Under the pieces are notes generated by a model, which made no database searches, was not told the origin of the DNA, and worked only from the letters and a program-made list of their open reading frames with translations. This document shows, piece by piece, positions 16,158 to 25,648 of a stretch of 63,341 nucleotides of DNA (position 1 is its first letter; the number at the start of each line of letters is the position of its first letter). The DNA comes from Clostridiales bacterium (GTDB lineage: Bacteria; Bacillota; Clostridia; Lachnospirales; CAG-274), in NCBI GenBank assembly GCA_018371275.1, contig JAHALF010000012.1, positions 1-63,341 of the forward strand, written 5' to 3'. The translations under genes and the position numbers were made by a program.

Positions 16158-18458
16158 TTAACCTTTTAACATTTTTTTAAACTCTTCTAAAGCAATAGGC
16201 TTACTAAAATAATAACCTTGTAAATAATCTATACCAATTTCACCAAGTATATTAAATTGCTCTTTTGTTTCGACACCTTCTATGACAACTTCCATATTTA
16301 ATAAATGTGATAATTGTTTTATTTCATTAATAATATCAAAATCTAATTTTTCATTATTACCTAAAAAGCTCTTATCTATTTTTAAAATATCTAGCTTATA
16401 GTTTCTTAAATAATTAAATGATGAATACCCTGTTCCGAAATCATCTAAAGCTATTTTAATACCTAAATCTCTTAACACCTTTATATTTGGCACTACAAAT
16501 TGCCTATCATCTAAAAGAACACTTTCTGTTATTTCAAAACATAATAAATTATAACTTATATTATATTTATTAACAATATTTATTACATTATCTACAAAAT
16601 CTTTTAACATTAGTTGTAAAGGTGATATATTTACACTTATTTGTATATTAGAGTTTTCAATTTTTAATTCCTTAATATCCTTACAGACTCTTTCAATAGT
16701 CCAATATCCAACTTTTATTATTTGCCTTGTTTCTTCTAAATAATTAATAAATTTATCTGGTGGTATAAATCCAAGCCTTTTATTATCCCAACGTATTAAT
16801 GCTTCTGCCTTTAATATTTTGCAATTTTTATCTATTATTGGTTGATAATTCAAATAAAACTCATCATTTTTTAAAGCTTCTTTTAATTCTTTTTTTACTT
16901 CTTCGCTATATAATAATTTTTCATACATACCCTCATTAAAAAATGAAATTTTTCTATTAACAAAACTTTTTTTATTAATATACATCATAAAGTCACTTTT
17001 CTTAACTAATTCTTCAAAAGTTTTTCCATCTTTAGAGTATATAGCAACACCTGCCGAAAACCCTATTTCTATTGTTAATTCCTCATTTATTTTTATAGGA
17101 TTTAAAAATACTTTTATAATCTTTTCATTATAAAACTGTATTAATTCTTTATTAGTAGTATAATCTTCATAAACAATAATAAATTCATCACCTGAATACC
17201 TAGTAATGGTACCCTTTTCTGATACCAAGTCTTTCATTATATTACTAAATTTAATTAAGTATTCATCACCTATATTGTGCCCAAAAACATCATTTATATA
17301 TTTAAATTTATTAAGGTCTATAAATATAAGTGCAAATTGTTTATCAATCTCTATTAAATCATTACAAATATTTTCTAACATTTTTCTATTAGGTAATTTA
17401 GTTAATTCATCGTAATATATTAACTCTTGTATTTTATCATCAAAAGATTTATTAAGTGTATCTGCTAACATTTCTAACTGTCTAAACTCATTTTTGTCCT
17501 CTACAAAATAGCTATTATTATTTAGTTTTTCTAATATAGACTTAAGCTTAGATATAGACATTAATGCTGATTTAAAAGAAATTCTAATAGCTACAAATAA
17601 TAAAATACCTATAGTAAACCCTACAAATAATAATACTCTTCTCATTTCTTGTAATGAAGTTTTTGTTGTAGAAGCATTTACTAATGAAGATTTGTCAAAC
17701 TTAAAAACTAAATATTCCCCATTATCTAATATTTCTTCATTTATATATATATTATAGGTATCTTTATCATCTTTTAAATCAGAAAAATTTGTTCCCTTTG
17801 GATATATTTCTGTCTTTAAAACACCCGTATAAAATGAACTGTCTATATAATTTAATAAATCATCTATATATATATCTAATACAGCTGCTCCTATTGGTGA
17901 AAAATACTTACTTACATCTTTATCATCATATATTAAAGAAACTATAGCTATAGTTTCTTTCTCTGTTATATAGTCTATATGTCCATCTGTAATAATTGAT
18001 GAATCATTATGTGTCTTAAAAAACTTTTCATCATACCAAGATCTTGTAGCTATATCAAAATTTTCTATCTCACCAACTTTAGAAAATAAATGTTTATTTT
18101 CTAAATCAACTATATTTATAGAATCTACAAAGCTAATTGTACTAAGTATCTTTTCTATACTTTTAATTTCACTTGCTACTCTTTGTTTTTCTAAAGAGGT
18201 ATCTTCTGAATTTTTATTTCCATTTTTTAAATAGTCAACTATTATTTCATTTTTTGTTAAATATTCATTAGCAGATTTTAATAACGATATGTCACTCTTC
18301 ACTTTTGAAGATATTTGTTCATAATAAACATCACAAACTAATTTCATATTAGCATCTAGTATGTATTGTACCATTATATTACAAAAAAAATAGAATATAA
18401 ATGTAAAGGTTACGGAAACTAAGGCAAGCCTTAAATACGTTTTATTAAAAACATTCAT
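16158..18458 (-). CDS. Membrane sensor with GGDEF and EAL domains (cyclic-di-GMP signalling)
   Basis: Bifunctional-type cyclic-di-GMP protein of 766 residues. A transmembrane helix at about 9-30, an extracytoplasmic dCache-like sensor (about 31-270, with the WYDEKFF and LDIYIDDLL blocks) and a second helix at about 275-295 precede the cytoplasmic part. The GGDEF domain (about 345-500) has SGDEF at 422-426 instead of GGDEF and no RxxD inhibitory site upstream. The EAL domain (about 515-766) keeps EALIRW, VNISP, FEITES, DDFGTGYSS, EGVET and QGYYFSKP, so phosphodiesterase activity is expected. It is inserted between cinA and pgsA, genes that are commonly adjacent. Its ligand is unknown; a link to motility is an inference from the flagellins. 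Confidence 0.93.
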   Translation of the reverse strand: MNVFNKTYLRLALVSVTFTFIFYFFCNIMVQYILDANMKLVCDVYYEQISSKVKSDISLLKSANEYLTKNEIIVDYLKNGNKNSEDTSLEKQRVASEIKSIEKILSTISFVDSINIVDLENKHLFSKVGEIENFDIATRSWYDEKFFKTHNDSSIITDGHIDYITEKETIAIVSLIYDDKDVSKYFSPIGAAVLDIYIDDLLNYIDSSFYTGVLKTEIYPKGTNFSDLKDDKDTYNIYINEEILDNGEYLVFKFDKSSLVNASTTKTSLQEMRRVLLFVGFTIGILLFVAIRISFKSALMSISKLKSILEKLNNNSYFVEDKNEFRQLEMLADTLNKSFDDKIQELIYYDELTKLPNRKMLENICNDLIEIDKQFALIFIDLNKFKYINDVFGHNIGDEYLIKFSNIMKDLVSEKGTITRYSGDEFIIVYEDYTTNKELIQFYNEKIIKVFLNPIKINEELTIEIGFSAGVAIYSKDGKTFEELVKKSDFMMYINKKSFVNRKISFFNEGMYEKLLYSEEVKKELKEALKNDEFYLNYQPIIDKNCKILKAEALIRWDNKRLGFIPPDKFINYLEETRQIIKVGYWTIERVCKDIKELKIENSNIQISVNISPLQLMLKDFVDNVINIVNKYNISYNLLCFEITESVLLDDRQFVVPNIKVLRDLGIKIALDDFGTGYSSFNYLRNYKLDILKIDKSFLGNNEKLDFDIINEIKQLSHLLNMEVVIEGVETKEQFNILGEIGIDYLQGYYFSKPIALEEFKKMLKG

Positions 18459-18507
18459 AAATATTTATATTTTCCTTCCCATAATTGTATATAATATATA
18501 ATGTATA

Positions 18508-19065
18508 CTAATCTTTTAAAACACTTATATTTTTAGTAATATATTCTATTAAAGAATATATTGTTAAAAATACTGATATAATTATTAAAATATAACTTGT
18601 ATATATAAAAATAATATTATTAATATTTAATAATAAAAATATTATCATAAACATTTGAAAAATTGTTTTTAATTTTCCAGAATTACCAGCAGCTATAACT
18701 ACATTTTTTTCCATAGCAATAGTTCTAAAACCTGTCATAAAAAACTCTCTTGCTATTATTAATATAACAACCCACGCTTTTAAAGGTACTATAGCATCTT
18801 CCATAGATATTAAAGCTATCATAGTTGATGTAACTAATAATTTATCTGCAAGAGGGTCCATAAACTTTCCAAAATTTGTTATAAGATTATACTTTCTTGC
18901 TATGTGTCCATCTAAAGCATCAGTTGCTGATGCTACTATAAATATTAATGTTGCTATATAACGTCTTATTTGTATGTCAAGTGGTATAAAATCAAATAAT
19001 ATAAATACTAATAAAAAAGGAATTAGTATTATTCTAAAAATAGTAAGTTTATTAGGTAAATTCAT
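18508..19065 (-). CDS. pgsA: CDP-diacylglycerol--glycerol-3-phosphate 3-phosphatidyltransferase
   Basis: Integral membrane enzyme that makes phosphatidylglycerol phosphate, the first step to phosphatidylglycerol and cardiolipin; 185 residues. The CDP-alcohol phosphotransferase signature D-x2-DG-x2-AR-x8-G-x3-D-x3-D is intact in DALDGHIARKYN and FGKFMDPLADK. Several hydrophobic segments span the remainder. It lies 22 bases downstream of rimO on the same strand, as in many Firmicutes. The N terminus MNLPNKLTIFRIILIP is typical, which fixes the start. Confidence 0.95.
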   Translation of the reverse strand: MNLPNKLTIFRIILIPFLLVFILFDFIPLDIQIRRYIATLIFIVASATDALDGHIARKYNLITNFGKFMDPLADKLLVTSTMIALISMEDAIVPLKAWVVILIIAREFFMTGFRTIAMEKNVVIAAGNSGKLKTIFQMFMIIFLLLNINNIIFIYTSYILIIISVFLTIYSLIEYITKNISVLKD

Positions 19066-19087
19066 TTTCTTACCCCCTAAGTCCTAG

Positions 19088-20443
19088 TTATATTTGTATT
19101 TCTCCTATAAGGTCATATTCATAAGCATCTGTAATTTCTATATTATAAAAATCTCCTGCTATAAGCTCCATATCTTCTGGTGCTTTAAAAAATACAAAAC
19201 CGTCTATTTCATAGCAATCTCTATAACTTCTACCACAATAAACATTATCTTCACCTTCTATTTTACCTTCCACAATAACCTCTAATGTTTTACCAATAAA
19301 TCTTCTACATATATCAGAAGAAATATCCTTTTGTAACAACATAAGTTTTTCTTTTCTTTCTTCTTTTATATTTTCATCTACTTGATTATCCATATTATAA
19401 GCTGGTGTTCCTTCTTCTCTAGAATATGTAAATATACCAAGTCTATCAAATTTCATTTTTTCTGTAAAAGTATAAAGGTTATTAAATGCTTCTTCTGTTT
19501 CATTAGGAAATCCTACTATAAATGTAGTCCTTATACATATATCTGGCATTTTTTCTCTTAATTTTGATATAGTATTTTCTAATTTATCCCTTGTACTTCT
19601 TCTTCCCATAAGCTTTAATATTTTATCATCTGCATGTTGTATAGGCATATCTATGTATTTACATACTTTATCATTACTTGCCATTTCTTCTATAAGATCA
19701 TCATCTATATGCTCTGGATAACAATACAAAATTCTTATCCATTTTATATCTTCTATTTGTGATAATTTTCTTAAAAGTTCTGGTAATTTTTTTTCACCAT
19801 ATATATCTGTACCGTATAAAGAAGAATCTTGAGCAACAAGTATAATTTCTTTAACATCTTGACTAGCTAAAAACTTAGCCTCTTCTATAAGGCTTTCCAT
19901 AGTACGGCTTCTAAATTTACCTCTTATAGATGGTATAGTACAATATGTACATCTCTTATCACAACCTTCTGCTATTTTAAGGTAAGCAAACCCACCTGTT
20001 GTGGTAACTACCCTTTTAAGGGAGTTTCTTTCATCTAAAGCCTTATTATTATCTGTTATAAGCTGTACTCTTTTATGACCTTTTAATATCTCTTTTATAA
20101 CTTTTCCTATACTTTCAAAATCTCCAGTACCTACTACTGCATCTACTTCTGGCAAAGATTCAAATACTTCTTCTTTATATCTTTGAGCCATACATCCTGT
20201 AACTATTATTCCTTTACAGTTACCTGTTTGTTTATAATCTGCAACTCTTAGTATATTTTCTATACCTTCCTCACTTGCATCAATTTTAAATCCACAACTA
20301 TTTATTATTATTATATCTGCTTGTTCTTCTTGTTGTGTTACAACATACCCCTCTTCTTTTATAAGACCAAGCATTATTTCACTATCCATAAGGTTTTTAT
20401 CACAACCTAAGGATACAAAAGCTATTTTAACTTTATTATCCAA
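19088..20443 (-). CDS. rimO: Ribosomal protein S12 methylthiotransferase RimO
   Basis: Radical-SAM enzyme that methylthiolates the conserved Asp of ribosomal protein S12; 451 residues. The N-terminal UPF0004 domain has three cluster cysteines (GCDKNLMDSE, NSCGF, GCMAQRY). The radical-SAM motif is CDKRCTYC, followed by IPSIRGKFRSR, which favours RimO over MiaB. A C-terminal TRAM domain covers the last about 65 residues. It is cytoplasmic with two iron-sulfur clusters. It is one base downstream of folD and upstream of pgsA on the same strand, so one transcript is likely. Confidence 0.95.
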   Translation of the reverse strand: MDNKVKIAFVSLGCDKNLMDSEIMLGLIKEEGYVVTQQEEQADIIIINSCGFKIDASEEGIENILRVADYKQTGNCKGIIVTGCMAQRYKEEVFESLPEVDAVVGTGDFESIGKVIKEILKGHKRVQLITDNNKALDERNSLKRVVTTTGGFAYLKIAEGCDKRCTYCTIPSIRGKFRSRTMESLIEEAKFLASQDVKEIILVAQDSSLYGTDIYGEKKLPELLRKLSQIEDIKWIRILYCYPEHIDDDLIEEMASNDKVCKYIDMPIQHADDKILKLMGRRSTRDKLENTISKLREKMPDICIRTTFIVGFPNETEEAFNNLYTFTEKMKFDRLGIFTYSREEGTPAYNMDNQVDENIKEERKEKLMLLQKDISSDICRRFIGKTLEVIVEGKIEGEDNVYCGRSYRDCYEIDGFVFFKAPEDMELIAGDFYNIEITDAYEYDLIGEIQI

Positions 20444-20444
20444 T

Positions 20445-21299
20445 TTAATTCTCCTCTATATTTATATTATTTTGTATTTTATATGCTATTAAACAATTTT
20501 TCATAAGCATAGTAATAGTCATAGGACCAACACCACCAGGTACTGGTGTAATAAGACTAGCTTTATCTATACAGCTAAAATCTATGTCTCCACATAACTT
20601 ATCTTCAAGTCTATTCATACCTACATCTATAAGCACAACGCCATCTTTTATCATATTAGGCTTTAAAAAGTTAGCAACACCAATAGCAACAATAATAATA
20701 TCTGCTTGTTTTGTTAAATATTCCAAATTTTTTGTTTTTGTATGTGCTGTTGTAACTGTTGCATCTTCATTTAAAAGCATCATAGATATAGGTTTACCTA
20801 CAATGTTACTTCTACCTATAACAAGAACATTTTTACCTTTTATCTCTACATTATATCTCTTTAAAAGTTCTATACAACCAGAAGGTGTACAAGATTTTAA
20901 TGTAGCATTATTAGTAGATAACATACCTATATTATATGGATGAAATCCATCTACATCTTTTAAAGGACTTATTTTTAAAAGTATATTTTTCTCATTTATA
21001 TGTTTTGGTAAAGGCAATTGTACTAATATACCATTTACATTAATATCATTATTTAATTTTTCTATTAAATCTAAAATCTCGTTTTCTGAAATATTATCCT
21101 TTAAAAAATATGTATCTGTTTTTATCCCAACATAATCACAAGCCTTATTTTTATTTTTTACATATATATGGCTTGCTTCATCATCACCTACTATAATAAC
21201 AGCAAGACAAGGCTTTTTACCTTGCAATTTTTCTATATCTTTTTTTATTTCATCTTTAATAATTTTAGCTATTTCTGTGCCATTAATTATATTACTCAT
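20445..21299 (-). CDS. folD: Methylenetetrahydrofolate dehydrogenase / cyclohydrolase FolD
   Basis: Bifunctional enzyme interconverting 5,10-methylene-THF, methenyl-THF and 10-formyl-THF; 284 residues, usual length. The catalytic YVKNKNKACDYVGI region contains the active Lys. The N-terminal signature LVQLPLPKHIN and the C-terminal VGRSNIVGKPISMMLL and PGGVGPMTITMLM are diagnostic. It is cytoplasmic and provides one-carbon units for purines and fMet. It appears to be the first gene of the folD-rimO-pgsA leftward group, and its upstream gap is shared with the divergent oleate hydratase gene. Confidence 0.97.
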   Translation of the reverse strand: MSNIINGTEIAKIIKDEIKKDIEKLQGKKPCLAVIIVGDDEASHIYVKNKNKACDYVGIKTDTYFLKDNISENEILDLIEKLNNDINVNGILVQLPLPKHINEKNILLKISPLKDVDGFHPYNIGMLSTNNATLKSCTPSGCIELLKRYNVEIKGKNVLVIGRSNIVGKPISMMLLNEDATVTTAHTKTKNLEYLTKQADIIIVAIGVANFLKPNMIKDGVVLIDVGMNRLEDKLCGDIDFSCIDKASLITPVPGGVGPMTITMLMKNCLIAYKIQNNINIEEN

Positions 21300-21569
21300 A
21301 TTATACCTTTCTAGTCTTTTTATTTTTAATAGCCTAATTTATTATATAATTAATAATATTCTTTGTCAAATAAAATAAAACCATTTTTGTAGTGATTAAA
21401 ATCAAAAAATTTTTTTAAATTTAGACACTTTTTAAATATGTATAAATTTTTTACAGGTATAAATAACTGTATAAATACAAAATATATTAAAAGGTGTAAA
21501 CTAAACTTAGTTAATATTTATAGTAGCTTAAAAAGTCTAATAATAAATTATAGAAAAGAGGTTTTATAT

Positions 21570-23279
21570 ATGAGATTAAATAAAAATCAAATAGCAAAAT
21601 TAATAGGTTTTACTGGTATGGCTGTTGTAACAGGAACTATTGCTAAAAAAGCTTATGATAAAAATAAACCAAACAAAACATTAAATTTACCTTTGGACAC
21701 AAATAGAGAAGTTTATTTTGTAGGTGGTGGTATCGGCTCTTTAGCTGGTGCTGCTTATCTTATAAGAGATTGTAAAATGTCAGGTAAAAACATTCATATA
21801 TTAGAAGGACTTCCTATACTTGGTGGTAGTAATGATGGTAGTGGGAATATAGAAAATGGATTTTTATGCCGTGGTGGTAGAATGTTAAATGAAGAAACAT
21901 ATGAAAACTTTTGGGAGCTTTTTTCTACTATACCATCATTAGAACAAGATGGTATTAGCGTTACAGAAGAAATTTTAAATTTTGATAAACATCACCCTAC
22001 TTGTGCTCAAGCAAGACTAGTTGACAAAGATGGACATATATTAAATGTAAAATCTATGGGCTTTAATAATAGTGATAGATTAGCTCTTGCAAAACTTATG
22101 AAAACATCAGAAAAAAGTTTAGACAGCCTCACAATAGAAGATTGGTTTAAAGATACACCTCACTTTTTTGAAACAAACTTTTGGTATATGTGGCAAACTA
22201 CATTTGCTTTCCAAAAATGGTCTAGCCTATTTGAATTTAAAAGATATATGGACAGAATGATATTTGAATTTTCAAGGATAGAAACATTAGAAGGTGTTAC
22301 TAGAACTAGGTTTAATCAATACGAATCTGTAATACTTCCTTTAAAAAAATATTTAAAAGATAAAGGGGTAGATTTTAGAACAAATCAAACAGTTGTTGAT
22401 ATAGATTTTGAAGATGGAGAAAAAACTATTGCAAAAACTCTTTATATAAAAGAAGGCGATAATGAAAAACAAATTAATTTAACAGAAAAAGACCTTTGTA
22501 TAATAACAAATGGCTGTATGACAGATAATGCTACTCTTGGGGATTTTAACACTGCTCCAAAATATGAACCTAAAAATCCTATATCTGGTGAGCTTTGGAA
22601 AAAGATAGCTAAAAAAAGAGAAGGCTTTGGCAATCCAGAACCATTTTTTGATAATCCAGAAGAAACTAACTGGGAAAGCTTTACTGTTACCATGAAAGGA
22701 AATAAACTTTTAAAAATGATAGAAAACTTCTCTGGCAATATACCTGGTAGTGGAGCTTTAATGACTTTTAAAGATTCAAACTGGCTTATGAGCATAGTTG
22801 TTGCAGCTCAGCCTCACTTTAAAAAACAGCCTATGGATACTACTATCTTTTGGGGCTATGGACTATATACAGACAAAATAGGTAATTATATTAAGAAGCC
22901 TATGAGGGAATGTACTGGTAAAGAAATATTAGAAGAACTTTTATATCATCTACACTTTTTAAATGAAAAAGATGCAATATTAGAAAGTATTGTAAACGTT
23001 ATACCTTGTATGATGCCTTATATAGATTCCCAATTCCAACCAAGAAAAATGTCAGATAGACCTAGTGTAGTTCCTAAAAATTCTGTAAATGTCGCTTTTG
23101 TTAGCCAATTTGTAGAAATACCAGAAGATATGGTATTTACAGAAGAATATTCTGTAAGAGCAGCAAGAATAGCTATATATAAACTTATGGGATATAAAGG
23201 TAAAAAAATATGTCCAGTAACACCTTATAAAAAAGACCCTGTTGTTATAAAAAATGCTATAAAAACATCTTTTAGATAA
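21570..23279 (+). CDS. Oleate hydratase (myosin-cross-reactive antigen family)
   Basis: FAD-dependent fatty acid hydratase that adds water to the cis-9 double bond of oleate and related acids, a detoxifying reaction in gut Firmicutes. The dinucleotide motif GGGIGSLAGAAYLIRD is near residue 49; PILGGSNDGSGN, CRGGRMLNEETYENFW and the C-terminal NVAFVSQFVEIPEDMVFT are family blocks. The start is chosen at ATG 21570 because AAGAGG ends eight bases before it, giving 569 residues; the frame is open to ATG 21438, which would add 44 residues without a ribosome binding site. The N-terminal helix is moderately hydrophobic. An amidohydrolase gene follows after 67 bases. Confidence 0.92.
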   Translation: MRLNKNQIAKLIGFTGMAVVTGTIAKKAYDKNKPNKTLNLPLDTNREVYFVGGGIGSLAGAAYLIRDCKMSGKNIHILEGLPILGGSNDGSGNIENGFLCRGGRMLNEETYENFWELFSTIPSLEQDGISVTEEILNFDKHHPTCAQARLVDKDGHILNVKSMGFNNSDRLALAKLMKTSEKSLDSLTIEDWFKDTPHFFETNFWYMWQTTFAFQKWSSLFEFKRYMDRMIFEFSRIETLEGVTRTRFNQYESVILPLKKYLKDKGVDFRTNQTVVDIDFEDGEKTIAKTLYIKEGDNEKQINLTEKDLCIITNGCMTDNATLGDFNTAPKYEPKNPISGELWKKIAKKREGFGNPEPFFDNPEETNWESFTVTMKGNKLLKMIENFSGNIPGSGALMTFKDSNWLMSIVVAAQPHFKKQPMDTTIFWGYGLYTDKIGNYIKKPMRECTGKEILEELLYHLHFLNEKDAILESIVNVIPCMMPYIDSQFQPRKMSDRPSVVPKNSVNVAFVSQFVEIPEDMVFTEEYSVRAARIAIYKLMGYKGKKICPVTPYKKDPVVIKNAIKTSFR

Positions 23280-23346
23280 TATTTTTGTTATACTAATATT
23301 ATTAGTGTTATACTAATATTAACTAAAATATTTTTGGAGGTGTTTT

Positions 23347-24921
23347 ATGAATAAAACTATATATTTTGGTGGAGATATAATAACATTAGAAGATAAGCTT
23401 TATACTGAAGCTGTATTAGTAGAAAATGGAATTATAAAAGATTTAGGTTTGTTTGATACCCTTGTAAAAAATAATAAAGATGCAAAGCTTATTAACTTAA
23501 ATGGTGCTACTATGTTACCTGCCTTTTTAGATGCCCATAGTCATTTATCTAGTTTAGGCCTAACAACAGAATTTGCAAAATTACAAGATGCCAAAAGCTT
23601 TGTTGATATAAAAAATATAATATTAAAATTTGTTAAAGACAATAATGTACCTAAAGACAAATGGATTATAGGTTTTGGATATGACCATAATAATTTAAAA
23701 GAAAAATCTCATCCTGATAAATTTATATTAGATAGTATAAATTTAGAAAATCCTATTTTGATAACTCACACATCTGGGCATATGGGAGTAGTAAATCAAA
23801 AAGGCCTTGATTTATTTAATATAGATAAAAACACTAAAGACCAACCTGGAGGTAAAATAGGACGTATTGAAAACACTAACGAACCTAATGGATATTTAGA
23901 GGAAAATGCTTTTATTTCAAAATGCACAAATGTTTATAAATCAACACCAGAAAATATAAAAAAAATTATAAATAAAGCTCAAAATATTTACGCAAGTTAT
24001 GGTATAACTACGGCTCAAGAAGGACTTTTAACACCAAAAGAGCTTAATATGCTACAATGTGGAGATAATATAATAGATATAATAGGCTATGTAGATATAA
24101 AAAATTATCCAGATTTATTAAAAAATGAAAAATCTTATTTTAATCAATATAATAGTGGAATAAAGCTTTTAGGATATAAAGCTTTTTTAGATGGCAGCCC
24201 TCAAGGTAAAACTGCTTGGCTTACAAAACCATATGAAAATGAAAAAGAATATAAAGGTTATCCTGTATATGAAGATAATGAAGTAATTGATTTCTTTAAA
24301 AAGGCTCTTATAGAAAATGTTCAAATATTAGTTCATTGTAATGGTGACGCTGCTTGTGAGCAATTTATAAGATGTTACAAAAAAGCAAAAGAAGAAACCA
24401 AATGTAAAAATAATATTAGACCTGTTATGATACATTCTCAATTACTTAGAAAAGACTTACTCCCTCTTATAAAAGAACTTAATATAATACCATCTTACTT
24501 TGTAGCTCATACTTTTTATTGGGGTGATACCCATATAAAAAATTTAGGTAAAAGAGCCTATAGCATAAGCCCATTAAAATCTTCTAGTGAGATTAATATA
24601 ATTTACACATTACACCAAGATACACCTGTTATTATGCCAAATATGTTAGAAACCATATGGTGTGCTACAAATCGTGTTACAAAAAGTGGTGTATCTATCG
24701 GAAAAGATGAAATAATAAAACCTCTCGATGCTATTAAAGCTGTAACTATTAATGCTAGTTATCAATATTTTGAAGAAAATATAAAAGGCTCTATAAAAAT
24801 AGGTAAACAAGCAAATTTTGTAATTTTATCACAAAACCCACTAAAAATACCTACAAGCGAAATTAAAAATATAGAGATTTTAAAAACAATAAAATTAGAT
24901 AAAGTTATATTTGAAAAATAA
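23347..24921 (+). CDS. YtcJ-type metal-dependent amidohydrolase
   Basis: Predicted zinc amidohydrolase of the COG1574/YtcJ group, 524 residues, acting on an unknown exocyclic amide or ester. The metal motif DAHSHLSSLG is the HxH of the TIM barrel; ITHTSGHMGVVNQ, LVHCNGDAA and MIHSQLLRKDL carry further conserved histidines, and HQDTPVIMPNML lies near the expected catalytic Asp. The composite N- and C-terminal beta domain (MNKTIYFGGDIITLE and the KQANFVILSQNP end) is typical. No signal peptide. A GGAGGTG ribosome binding site precedes ATG. It may be co-transcribed with oleate hydratase; a metabolic link is not evident. Confidence 0.88.
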   Translation: MNKTIYFGGDIITLEDKLYTEAVLVENGIIKDLGLFDTLVKNNKDAKLINLNGATMLPAFLDAHSHLSSLGLTTEFAKLQDAKSFVDIKNIILKFVKDNNVPKDKWIIGFGYDHNNLKEKSHPDKFILDSINLENPILITHTSGHMGVVNQKGLDLFNIDKNTKDQPGGKIGRIENTNEPNGYLEENAFISKCTNVYKSTPENIKKIINKAQNIYASYGITTAQEGLLTPKELNMLQCGDNIIDIIGYVDIKNYPDLLKNEKSYFNQYNSGIKLLGYKAFLDGSPQGKTAWLTKPYENEKEYKGYPVYEDNEVIDFFKKALIENVQILVHCNGDAACEQFIRCYKKAKEETKCKNNIRPVMIHSQLLRKDLLPLIKELNIIPSYFVAHTFYWGDTHIKNLGKRAYSISPLKSSSEINIIYTLHQDTPVIMPNMLETIWCATNRVTKSGVSIGKDEIIKPLDAIKAVTINASYQYFEENIKGSIKIGKQANFVILSQNPLKIPTSEIKNIEILKTIKLDKVIFEK

Positions 24922-24933
24922 ATATTAAATGTC

Positions 24934-24968
24934 AAAATAAAGACTGTTACATTAGCAGTCTTTATTTT
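24934..24968. terminator. Bidirectional terminator between the amidohydrolase and the TetR gene
   Basis: AAAATAAAGACTG (24934-24946) pairs with CAGTCTTTATTTT (24956-24968). The right arm overlaps the 3' end of the TetR gene. A-rich and T-rich arms allow use from both sides. Confidence 0.8.
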
Positions 24969-25515
24969 TTAATCCTTCTACCACATATGCTTTTATATTA
25001 TCTACTAAACTTTTTAACCTTTTAGTAATTTCTTCTTCATCATCTTTCATACCATTTCTTATCCAATCTAATATAATACCACACATACCGTGAGAAAAAT
25101 ATGTAGCAAAAAAATCTATATTTTTTATATCTAATGTATTTTCTATATCAATCTTATTAATGCCTTTTAAAAATAATTTTTTTACAACATTAAAAAAATA
25201 TGACTTAAAATAGTTTTCATCACATTTTACAACGCAAACATAAAAATGTTTTTGTTTTTTTAAAACTTTTAATCCTTCTAAAAGCTTTATATCCCAATTA
25301 TAAAGTGTAGTTTCATTACTTATATGCAATAAATCATTATTATATATCCATTTTATAAGCTCAAATTTGTCTTCAAAATGGTAATAAAATGTTTGTCTAT
25401 TTAATCCGCTTTTTTTAGTAATATCAAGTACAGTTATTTTGTTAAATGGTTTTTCATATAATAGCTTTTTCAAGCTTTCTGATAAAATATTTTTTGTAAT
25501 AGTAGAAGCAGTCAT
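24952..25515 (-). CDS. TetR/AcrR-family regulator, DhaS-like
   Basis: Transcription factor of 187 residues. The N-terminal TetR helix-turn-helix is clear (ILSESLKKLLYEKPFNKITVLDITKKS followed by GLNRQTFYYHFEDKFELIKW). The C-terminal part, including the FATYFSHGMCGIILDWIRNGM region, matches the TetR C-terminal type found in dihydroxyacetone kinase regulators (DhaS) and many Clostridial homologues, and does not identify a ligand. AAAGGAGG before ATG supports the start. It is divergent from a methyltransferase gene with a 133-base gap and convergent with the amidohydrolase. The target is unknown. Confidence 0.88.
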   Translation of the reverse strand: MTASTITKNILSESLKKLLYEKPFNKITVLDITKKSGLNRQTFYYHFEDKFELIKWIYNNDLLHISNETTLYNWDIKLLEGLKVLKKQKHFYVCVVKCDENYFKSYFFNVVKKLFLKGINKIDIENTLDIKNIDFFATYFSHGMCGIILDWIRNGMKDDEEEITKRLKSLVDNIKAYVVEGLKNKDC

Positions 25516-25648
25516 AACAAACCTCCTTTAAAAAATAGTATATTATAAATACAATTTTTTGTAAAGTAACCTTGAAAAATACAGTATATAAATATATAAT
25601 ATATATTAATATCGTTTTTATATTTAAGCAGTTTAAGGAGATATAGAT

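Noticed and set aside
21438..21569. N-terminal extension of oleate hydratase from ATG 21438
   Set aside because: No ribosome binding site, and residues 1-44 are not like the family; AAGAGG correctly precedes ATG 21570.
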